Positions 25,638 to 35,283 of a stretch of DNA of 64,000 nucleotides are shown piece by piece. A model generated the notes under the pieces. The model was not told the DNA's origin. It did no database searches and was given only the letters and a program-made list of their open reading frames with translations. The stretch covers positions 13,292,484 to 13,356,483 of the forward strand of contig NC_092564.1 of the NCBI RefSeq assembly GCF_037975245.1, given 5' to 3'. This stretch comes from Apostichopus japonicus (Eukaryota; Echinodermata; Holothuroidea; Aspidochirotida; Stichopodidae). Position numbers and translations under genes: made by a program. How positions within the stretch are numbered: the stretch's first letter is position 1; every line of letters begins with the position of its first letter.

Positions 25638-26863
25638 TGTATCATTTTATTCTATAGCAGCTGCCATCTCACAAAGGAATTGTCTACTCACACCAACCTG
25701 GAAGGAAACAGCAAGGGTTTCAGAGAAAAAGAAGACCACATTATTATCATTAAACCACTTACGTATTATGTCAAAACAGCCATGACTTTGAAAGACAGTA
25801 TAATATATAGTTTGTATATCAAGTGCTGATGTTACTGTGAAACATCATATCTTCATGCAAATTAACCTTCAAACCACTCTCTAGATCACAAATTAATGCT
25901 ATTGCTAAAGCTATTTATATGCAAGAATTCATAACGACAGACATGATTTTTTTTTAAATATGTAAACAACTTTGACATCAAATAAAATATCAGCCAACCA
26001 TTTTCATTTATGGAATATTAATGAATGTAGGCTAGCGTGTATGCAACATTATTTTGATCTGCAGGTGACTGCTGTATTGAGTTTGTATTTGTCAACGTTC
26101 TACCATTATACTTTTTTACACTATTCGTTGCTGTGGCAAAAGTGTGATTGATGCACCTTGCTCAAATCTGCCTAGACAGCATCATGTTTCAACTATTACT
26201 GTAACTTGAGTTGAATCACTTCTTCATCAACGTTAACTGCACCAAGATATGTAAACCGAGATTGCTTGAGCACAACATTAACAGTAGACAAATGTGACAA
26301 CAATCTCGTCTTCAGCAAAAAACCGACATGATTTTTTGTGATTTTTTATTCTCTCTTGGCAGAGTTTGATCAAACATACATGTTATAGGTATGGTCTGTT
26401 TTGTTTAGCGGTATGCCTTCAGTCACACTGCTCCTGAATTGTGGAACAAACTCCCGTCAAACATTCGGAACGCATGTTTTGTTTCTACCTTTAAATCTTT
26501 GTTGAAAACACATTACTTTAAGGAAGTCTATGGTTAATTGTTGTATTGTTTACTTGTTTCTTCAGCGCACTGAGCTTCGGGATATTGGGCTCTATAAGTA
26601 CTGGTGTAATAATAATAATAAGCATACACCTCCCAGTTGACTGAGATTTGACGGAAAAAGAAATTGATGTTTTGTGTAACTGTGCCTTTCCGTTAATTAT
26701 CATGCAACTGTAATCTATTGAATTTGGCATTTTCTTGGTTGAAATATGACTGAAATTTTGTAAAATATTTTTAATTTCCTGAACAATAATAAGGTGGAGT
26801 TCTATTGGTACCCTGAAGTACAGTATTTATATTCTACCATACAAGATTTTAACTTTCACGATC
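25638..26863. other. 5' flank of the FASTKD pseudogene
   Basis: Aligns with 50062-51030, the intergenic sequence between intact FASTKD and Rheb, except for a LINE insertion at 26410-26622. At about 26863 it switches abruptly to lectin-array spacer, marking one breakpoint of the duplication. Confidence 0.6.
26410..26622 (+). mobile_element. LINE 3' end (CR1/L2-like) absent from the paralogue
   Basis: The sequence reads the last 40 or so codons of a non-LTR polyprotein (TAPELWNKLPSNIRN, then STFKSLLKTHYF) up to a stop near 26534. An 85-base 3' UTR ends in (TAA)n. The paralogous site at about 50798 (TTTAGCGGTAAGG) is uninterrupted. The 3' UTR (GCGCACTGAGCTT...GGGCTCTATAAG) closely matches the tail of the SINE at 48064-48449. 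Confidence 0.8.
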
Positions 26864-27291
26864 ACGCCATGGACTTTATAATGCAAAACCATTACGGGCT
26901 AGCTGTTCGTGCCCCAGATCACACGTACCGAATCGTTGCGGATAAATACTATGAACTATTGTTGCTTGCAACTATTTTGCAGGATATGTTGTTTACTCAT
27001 ATGCGTTCAAATGTTTACTGCCTTGTTAAATTCGAGCATAACGAACCAAAGTAGAGAATTTGACGTATTGTTTTGAAGAAGAATGCTACTCAAGGCGATC
27101 TATTTTCTTTGCGTGTGCAGAATTAACTGTTCGCCGCCACAGTTCTTTGCTAATCTGAGGCTGGATTTGTTCCTGCGTAGCCAATCTGTGAAATTGAGAT
27201 TGCAATGAAGACTGTGTATGTTCGGCTGGCATTCACCAGCCAGCCATGTAGATGATCGAGCGGGCTAGTACTCTCAATATTGTAGCGCGCA
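26864..27291. other. lectin-array spacer fragment
   Basis: Aligns with about 2925-3340 and 13600-14040, and is cut at GTAGCGCGCAT by the LINE that follows. No gene. Confidence 0.5.
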
Positions 27292-29330
27292 TCTATCGTA
27301 ACTTTATGTATTTTTTGGCCAAAAAATGAAAAAACTTTATCCTATAAGTATAGAAGTACATAATGATTAAAGTAAAATTTGTTTCGTTTAATGCTCGTGG
27401 GTTACGTAACTATATGAATAGAAGAAAGTTATTTATTTATCTGCGTAATCGTCGTTTTGACGTTTTTTTTACTACAAGAGACTCACCCTGTTCCTTGTGA
27501 TGTGAACTCTTGGTCAAAAGAATGGGGTGGTAATCTTTTTCTTTCCCATGGGGATAATAACAGTAGAGGTGTTGGTTTATTTTTCAACCCGAAACTCAAT
27601 ATCACTATTATACGATCTAGGGTCGATGAAAATGGAAGGTATATTATTATTGATTTTAATGTTTAAGATCAGATTTATACCGTAATCAATGTTTATGGTC
27701 CAAACAAAGATGACCCATTTTTCTTTAGTAATATTGCACAACATTTGACAGCATTTGATTGTACATCGACTATTTGGGGTGGTGATTTTAATTTTGTAGG
27801 TAATTTAACTCATGATAAATTTGGAGGGTTGCAAAGAACTAATTTTAATGCCCGCCAAATTATGCTTCAGATAGCAGAAAATCTTGATCTCGTTGATGTT
27901 TGGCGTGATCGTAATCCTAACGCCCGGCTTTTCAGCTGGCATTCTTCTGATAATTCTATTCACTGTCGACTTGATTTCTTTTGGTGTTCTAGACACATTG
28001 TTCAAACTGTGAGTGCAGCTGACATTGTTTCTATATTTAGGTCCGACCATTCTAGCGTTACTCTTACTATTAATTGTAAGATTGAGCCAAGGGGCCGTGG
28101 CTACTGGGAGTTAAATGTTTCACTCTAAGAAGAATTGTGCTATTCTGATTCTATTATTGATATTATTAACAGAACTGCTTCGTGTGATTCCTATTTGAAT
28201 GATTCGGTGAACATCCGTTCTTTTAGTATGCGTTATTCTTCCATTCGTGCGAACGAGCGTAAAAGGTTTGAATACTATCTAGTAAATGAGATTGCCAGGT
28301 TGGAAAGTTTAATCACTATCTGCCCATCTGAACGTTTAAATAGCACTTTAGCAGATCTGCGATACAATTTAGATATGTTATATGATTATAAATTTCAGGG
28401 CATGGTTATTCGCTCTAGGGCTAGATGGTGTGAATATGGTGAGAAAAATTCACAGTATTTTCTTAATCTTGAACGTTACAACAAGGTAAATAATAACATA
28501 TTACAGCTTCGCAATGAAGATGGTCATATTGTTTCAAATTGTCAGGATATTTTAAGTGAAGCTGTTAGTTTTCATCGTAAACTTTATACTAAGTGTCTTA
28601 ATATTTCTCCTGTCTCGTTTTTTGATGATGTTTGTACTAATCACAAGAGTCTAACCGATGATCAGAGTTATTTGTGCGAGGGTCTTTTTTCCATCAATGA
28701 ATGTAAAGAGGCTATTGGGTCCATGCATAAGAATAAAACCACCGGTTCTGATGAATTATCAGTTGAATTTTATGTACATTTTTGGGACGTTTTAGGGTAC
28801 TTTGTAGCTAATTCTCTTAATTTTGCTTTCAGTTGTACACACTTAGCCGATGAACAGGGCAGGGCAATAATCTCTTTGATTCCAAAGCCTTCAAAGATTT
28901 ACAATATTTGAAAAATTGGAGGCCTATAGCAATTTTAAATACTGACTACAAGATTGGAGCCAAATGCTTGGCAACCCGTATTAAGCGTGTTTTAAATTAC
29001 ATTATTAGTGATGAGCAAACTGGATTCTTAAAAGGACGTTTCATCGGTGAGAACATTAAACTAGTTTTTGACCTCATTGATCATTGTAATTCCAACAATA
29101 TTTCAGGTACTCTTCTGTTTCTAGATTTTGAAAAGGCTTTTGATTGTTTAGACTGGGAGTTTCTTTATCAAAGTTTAAAATTCTTCAATTTTGGTCCAAA
29201 TTTTATTAGGTGGGTTAGAACTTATTATGGGAACGTCACATCTTGTGTTATTAACAATGGTCATCTCTCTCAGTAATTTAGTATTTCTCGAGGTGTAAGA
29301 CAGGGTTGTCCACTCAATCCTTACTGGGGT
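27292..29330 (+). mobile_element. L1/Tx1-like LINE copy, endonuclease plus partial RT, 3'-truncated
   Basis: ORF2-like coding starts with ATG at about 27363 (VKFVSFNARGLRN). Endonuclease motifs QETH, WGGDFNFV and RSDHSSV follow (27480-28060). RT motifs are NWRPIAILNTDYKI (about 28914), TGFLKGR, FLDFEKAFDCLDW (about 29120) and SRGVRQGCPLNP (about 29286-29322). It then stops before the catalytic F/YxDD box. Breaks include a frameshift in the T run near 27465, stops near 27664 and 28126, a frameshift near 28905 and a stop near 29274. No ORF1 was seen upstream. The Tx1/L1 placement rests on motif style. Loss of the 3' half is unusual for a LINE. Confidence 0.85.
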
Positions 29331-29764
29331 CTGTGAGTATATATATTTTAGGAACAAAGGAGTTTTGTGAGGGTCTAGGGAGTTAGGCAGTGGGCTATGA
29401 GTATCTGAGCAAGGCAGTTGTAAAAGAAGAGAAAGATAGTTTTAATGGCTGGATAGTTTGTTTTAAACCTTAATTTACATATTTTAAGTTACTGTAGACC
29501 TTTTTATTTTATGGAAGTTGTGATATTCAACTGAAAGTCTGGGACACTATTTATTATGAAGGATACTATTTACTATAAAGGATATTATTTTACAATAAAG
29601 GATATTATATATTTTCATATTATATATTTTCAGTGGCCAACACTGAAAATAGTGCAGTATAGATCTACCGTAAAAAAATGAAAACTTTTTAATAGTGTGG
29701 TGTTATATTGCGTAGATAACACTAGTTGAGAATCCCAGGTCAAACTATTTCAAAATATAAGCAG
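29331..29764. other. AT-rich filler, no gene seen
   Basis: Contains a few short near-repeats of AAAGGATATTATTT (29565-29610). Nothing else is recognisable. Confidence 0.4.
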
Positions 29765-29774
29765 TAAAACAAAG

Positions 29775-30010
29775 TTCACCCAGTTTAACCCAGCAAAACA
29801 TAGTTGACCCAGTAAAGCATAGTTGAATTAGTTGGACCCAGTAAAACATAGCTGAGCCAGTTGGACCCAGTAAAACATAGTTGAACCAGTTGGACCCAGT
29901 AAAACACAGTTGAACCATTTGGACCCAGTAAACATAGTTGAACTAGTTGGACCCAGTAAAACATAGTTGAACCAGTTGGACCCAGTAAAACATAGTTGAA
30001 CCAGTTGGGA
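29775..30010. repeat. 29-bp minisatellite
   Basis: About eight head-to-tail units of a 29-bp motif (AGTTGGACCCAGTAAAACAT then AGTTGAACC), nearly identical in the centre and degenerate at the left edge. Units are contiguous without spacers, so it is not a CRISPR array. Confidence 0.9.
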
Positions 30011-30066
30011 ACCCCAGTTCACCCATTTCGACCTAGTTCAAATTTGGGCCAATATCCATATAGAAA

Positions 30067-30103
30067 ATTCCAGTTGAATCCAGTTCAAAAGTTCAACTGG
30101 AAT
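30067..30103. other. perfect inverted repeat (hairpin) beside the minisatellite
   Basis: ATTCCAGTTGAA at 30067-30078 and TTCAACTGGAAT at 30092-30103 are exact inverted copies with a 13-base loop. The arms reuse the CAGTTGAA core of the adjacent minisatellite. Confidence 0.85.
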
Positions 30104-30112
30104 TTCCACCAG

Positions 30113-31200
30113 GGTAAACATAAGGAAAACTATGACTCATTAAAAGAGCTAGACATGCAGCTTGTTGACCCAGAAAGTGAGGAGAGACATGCGAGAGAAT
30201 ACTGAGACTAATGAAGAGATACGTAGAAGCACTAGACTAAAGACAATACCTGTCTGGGCGAAGGACTACGTCATGTAAATAAGATATTCTTAATCTTTGT
30301 ATTTAACCACTAATGTTTGTATATAACCTCTATGTTAAAATTTCATGTAGTCATTGTATTTAATACACTGGTTGTTGTGACATCATCTAACTAACAAAGA
30401 AAGGGAGATGTAACATATTGTACTGCAACCTGCAGTTTAGACCAACCACTGCCAGTCCTGCATGGATGTTACATACCTACCCTGACCCCAGCCACCATCC
30501 TAGCCTATCTATGCCCATATTTGAATTTAAGAGTAAATGAGCTTATAGAACATCTACTAGAGGGGACAAACTAACAAAAAGTTGATTTGAGGAAAATCAC
30601 ATGTTACGTGGTTGCAGGGTTTTTGTGTAATTTACGGATAGAAACACAGGGAAAGTTTTTGTGTGAGAATGCGCTTGAGTGCTGTGCTTTTGACATTTAC
30701 CTATGTAGATTTAAACAGAAAGATAACTGAAGTAATTGTTAGGACTCTTCCTGAAATTTTTAGCTGTTTTAAGATGATAGTGTTGTTGGTTATTAACAAT
30801 TAATGTCGGAAAAAGGACATTGAATTTACTTTTTAAAATCAGACTTACAATTTCGCTTAGTTTAAGGTGCGTTTGTATCTTGTCCGTACTTTACTAGATC
30901 TGTAAGCCACGCACTTCGCGTCCACTCGGTTTGCGTGGCTTGTAAACACGAAGTCTGAACTGTGATATCCGGTTGAAGCAAATGTCTGCAGCTGTCATTC
31001 GTTTTAGTCAACGCAATTTTTTAGTGTGTACAACATATCGAAATTCGTTATGTGAAACACAATTGTCATTCGTTTTAGTAACACCCTACTAGAGAACTAT
31101 ATACAGACATACTGCATTATGACTATTGAATACAGAGCCTCAACAACTGGAATTGCCTGTCTTGTGTAATTATTAGATTATAGTTATTAATTATCTAACA
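30113..31200 (+). mobile_element. LTR retrotransposon fossil: 3' end and one LTR
   Basis: Same element as 15249-15637. It comprises the end of the polyprotein region, a purine-rich tract just before 30409, and a putative LTR from 30409 (TGTAACAT...) to about 31200 (...ATCTAACA), near 790 bases with TG...CA ends. The upstream part of the element is missing and the copy is broken. Past the LTR the sequence is the interior of the ACGTACGT element, so this retrotransposon apparently inserted into it. Its presence in two spacer units suggests insertion before those units were duplicated. Confidence 0.6.
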
Positions 31201-31398
31201 AGTTTGCAACGTATATGCACTTATCTTGCATGTAGGCCAGTATGTAACAGTATGTACGTAAAGTTACTTCTTATGTACCGGTTGTGAACGTAAAATTACC
31301 ACGTTCGTACGTTATAAAAAAATATTACGTACGTATACGTAGTATTATTACGTACGTACGAAATATAAAAATAAAAAATCCTCCCTAGAGCTTCGTAC
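31201..31398. mobile_element. right end of a second ACGTACGT element
   Basis: Matches about 5230-5428 of the full element, including the ATTACGTACGTACG blocks and the terminal CTAGAGCTTCGTAC. The left part is absent, replaced by the LTR fossil. Confidence 0.65.
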
Positions 31399-32309
31399 TA
31401 TTGGTCTTGTACTGGCTAGACTTCCAACTTTACCCAAAGGAGATTAAAAAGTTAACAGCATGTCAATGACTGGGGTGTTAATGTTGAGGTATCTCCACAG
31501 TTTTGAAGTAGGAAATGTAATAATGTTAGTTTTAAAGACAAACAGAAAAGAAATTTGTCAACGCCTGTTTCTCTCACATCATACATATATGTTTGCTTCA
31601 AGTTCACTTTGGCTCATTAAAAACGTGTCAACTTAACATGTTGTTATCTAAAAAACGGTACGCATGAACTCGATGCAAAGTGGCCAAATTTGTGCCGTGA
31701 TCAGTGTGTATGCATGTGTATGAAAACGTGCAAAAGCATTCAATCTATCGACGGTGTCATTCAACAGTGGTAGTTTAGGCGCAGGTTCCCTCTAATTTTA
31801 ATTTTCTTTCTCCTGTCTCTTTAATTATTTATCGTGTGTTCTCGAGGCACGAGGGCTGTCTTCATCATTTTCTCTCTATCTCTCTGGCTGTCGGTCGGTA
31901 TGTCTGTCTGTCTGCCTCTCTCTCCACCCACCTCTGTCTCCACGTACCTCTCTCTCCACCGCTCTCTGTTCTTGGCTTACAAAAATTAAACTTAATCAAA
32001 CATCCTGGAGAAGTTTCAATCATCTTGTTCCCAAAGAGGACTGACATAAAAATAGATTTACTTTTGTTTATTTTTCACTTTATTATTGTGACCTTTTGCA
32101 GAAATTTGGAGAAATCAGAATGGCTACTTCAGCCAGCTTACACTAATGTAAAGAGGGGATACTAACAATTTTAACCAAAGTGTTGAAATGAGCTTTTGTG
32201 TTCCAGTATTTTCAACACTATCAACCACTGCTTGTAAACTGTGCTACAACCTGGCGGTGATAAGAGACTTTATAGATCCAAACGAACACTAATGATTAAT
32301 AAGCACAGG
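31399..32309 (-). other. 3' flank and 3' UTR of CTL3
   Basis: Aligns with 5429-6326 and 15937-16750. AATAAA on the minus strand is at 32079-32084, and the CT-rich microsatellite at about 31868-31970. No separate gene. Confidence 0.55.
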
Positions 32310-34381
32310 CTACATTTTGCAGGTGAATGGCAACCTGAGTGAACAGACTAAGTCATCCCAGGCACCACTGTTAATAAGACCACCGCAATCTTGGTCACCG
32401 CCGCTGTTGTTAGGTTGACCACGCTCCCATTTGCTATAATAAGATCGAGACTGATCCGACCAAACCCAGTTGCGTTCCCGTACGATTTCATTATAACCCA
32501 TCCAGGAATGCTGTCAATAAAGGATAAAGACTGATAGATCAAATAGAGCCAAATACGTTCCTTTGTTCAGGATGAAACACAAGTGTGTTGTCTGTATTTT
32601 GTGACGTCATTATTACATATATATATAGGGGCGTATATATAGGGGCATTTGGGCGTGTTCCGCCTCCATCTCAAAACTTTCTGGCTAAAAGGGTTACATT
32701 TTACAACTCACGCACCCACGCGAAGTCGTATACACTGGCAACATTTCAAGTTGTATATATTATACACAAATGAAGTTAAAATGATGGAATGATAGCACAA
32801 CTTTGCAACTAAGCCCACTGACCGAAACAAAAAAATCTCAAAGGGGGAGGGGAGACCCCTCCTGGGTTAGACGTCAGCCAAATTTCCCCCTCCCCACTCT
32901 ACAATTTTCCGGCTACGGACCTCAAAATACACCGTACTATAGTACTGTCATGCAACCAACGATGTCATCTGGGATACCAACTGGATTGCTATACTTGTGT
33001 TCATTTACGATGTTTATAGACAAGAAAATGTTTGTTCTTGACAAAGAACAGTAGTGTAAGAGTGGTATTTTCATCCGTTCGGGCTAATTTCTGAAGTATA
33101 TAGGCAGGGGCGTCAATCCAAATTGAAAAGATGGGGGGGGGGGGGAATAAATGACTGAACATTGGATAAACTGAAGGAATGTGAGCGTAGCGCACACCGC
33201 GAGCGCGTTGGCGCAAAGCCGTTGTCTGGTGGCATCCAGGGACCGGCCTTTACCATGGCTCCTAACGGGGTCTAGGGGCGACGCCCGGCGGGGTTCCAGG
33301 GGGTGGATTCACAACTTAAAATATTCACGATTCTTTCTGTTTGGTCCCTGAATTGATATTAAAGCTTTAAAGAAAGCCTTATCTATTCAACATCCGGGTG
33401 TGACTTAGGACCTTTACCATGAGTAATAAATTGTAATTTAAAGCAAAAATGGAAACAATTTTCTTACAGAGATGTCTACAACATGCACACTTTTGGAATC
33501 ATAAGTATATTTTATGTACTATTGGTTAAATTGGCACATTAAAGGAAACATAAAAACCATAAATGTCACTTCCCAAGCATTGAAAGTTGTATCTAAACAT
33601 TCTTAGATTGAGATCTCATTTTTTTTTTAGAAATTTACACTTCCAAAGAAAAAGTTAACTTAAAAAAAACTTTATTCGGTAAAATCAGTTTGTATGTGAA
33701 AAACAGGACTTAACGTTACTTTATAAGCTCAGGTGCAGAATTCATTGTTTGACACAGGTAATTCACCGTAATTGATATATAAACGCATGCTAGGGCATTC
33801 TGATGGTAAGCCAAAACAAACGCACTGTCATCGCATCCGCGATCGTGTGTGTATACACGTGATGAGCGGTTAAAATAACCCTTGTGTTCTTTATGAACGT
33901 CAATCCTACAATACGTGCCAAGATTCTTGAGGTTACACACTACTGACTATAATGAAATCGGAAGATATGATATGATCATTTCGCTAAAACTAACTGAAAT
34001 AACGCATACTGTCCAGGCGTTCACATTATCGTAGGCCTTCTTTTATTTAGGAAGTGTAAATCTCACGGGGACAGCTGCCCCTACTTAACCCGCCCCCACC
34101 GCAAACTACGGTCCTGTACTTGGCATCAGTTAACTTACTCACAATTAAAATATTTTGTGAACATATGTACATAACTACTTAACTAAATATTGAGATACAA
34201 TGAGTAACAGCAATTAACACCCAGGCTTATCAAACTATGTGAATCTGTCTCAAACTACTAAATGAAATATATAATTATCTGGAGAACACTTAAAACTATC
34301 ACGAGTGGCATTGCTAACCAAACTGAATACACACGATAATTTACATATAGTGTTACATTGTTTGTACGTGATGATACAACT

Positions 34382-34469
<88 letters not shown>

Positions 34470-35004
34470 CAACTGTCACCGTCACGGTCACGTGATCATG
34501 TTTACTCACCCTTCTGGCGGAAGAGGGTTCTCGCAGATTGTCCACCAAAGCTCGAACAAAGGTGTTTTCAAGTTCCGAATCGATTGATACAAGATGAGGT
34601 AACTCTCCGGGTACAAGCCGGTTGCAGTATTGCTCGGCTGATAACCAACTCAAACGAGGGTTGTTAATAAACCTTTAATTAACGGATGAAAAAAATATCG
34701 TACACAATTTGCTACAAAATAAAGTAAGCAAAACTGTATGATGTTAACCATGACTTACTCGGTGTAGCCAGTCAAATGCGATAGTGGTATTACTTTCAAT
34801 TAAGATATAAGAATGTCTTTTTCTTCCATTAGGGCAATCAAGTTCCGGTAGCAACTACGGTAAAATACGCACTGGGAAATGAGGTTCATACCGTCAGCAT
34901 TTATACACTTCCGATTGAAGAAGAACCAAGATGGGGTTTACTGACGTGGGTTTAACCTATGTATATATATATATATATATATATGTATATGTATACACAT
35001 GTAT

Positions 35005-35062
<58 letters not shown>

Positions 35063-35229
35063 TTATGAAAATATGTAATACATCTTATTACTTCACGATC
35101 TCACCTGTAACAATGCCGACGCCAAAATGTCCAGTGAGGGGGACATTGAGCTTCGACTTGAGCGTCACAGAGTTGCCCGAGGCCGCAGATAATCAGAAAT
35201 ATCGTTGCCAGTCCTCCTTTGCGAATCAT
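32310..35229 (-). CDS. secreted C-type lectin, paralogue 3 (CTL3), shortened
   Basis: Exons 35105-35229, 34510-34672 and 32310-32510 on the minus strand give 162 aa; phases (2 then 0) and GT-AG borders hold. The signal peptide is [20 protein letters not shown], and the CTLD opens [12 protein letters not shown]. Exon 2 is 18 bases shorter than in CTL1 and CTL2, after EQYC. Exon 3 lacks the loop between DQDCG and GAWDD and ends right after CK, losing the last residues. The signature is [12 protein letters not shown] with WDD. The extra Cys at the start of exon 3 is replaced (HSWMG), so any inter-chain bond it makes in CTL1 and CTL2 would be lost here. It remains open throughout and may be functional, but is the most altered paralogue. 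Confidence 0.82.
34388..34466. repeat. (TA)n microsatellite in CTL3 intron 2
   Basis: Nearly pure TA for about 80 bases, beginning about 45 bases downstream of the exon-2 donor on the minus strand. Confidence 0.9.
34960..35060. repeat. compound (TA)n microsatellite in CTL3 intron 1
   Basis: Two TA tracts (34961-34984 and about 35012-35060) separated by TGTATACACATG-like sequence, close to the exon-1 donor. Confidence 0.9.
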
Positions 35230-35283
35230 TTTGGAAGTTTACTGTAACCGAAGGTGATGAAGGTGGAAATGAAATTCACTGGC

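Noticed and set aside
29775-30010. CRISPR-like array
   Set aside because: The 29-bp units are contiguous without spacers, and the context is eukaryotic.
34750-34775. Micro-exon in lectin intron 1 (TTTGACTGGCTACACCGA before GTAAGT)
   Set aside because: The donor-like site is conserved in all three lectins, but no acceptor is shared, and exon 1 joins exon 2 directly in phase to give a normal lectin sequence.
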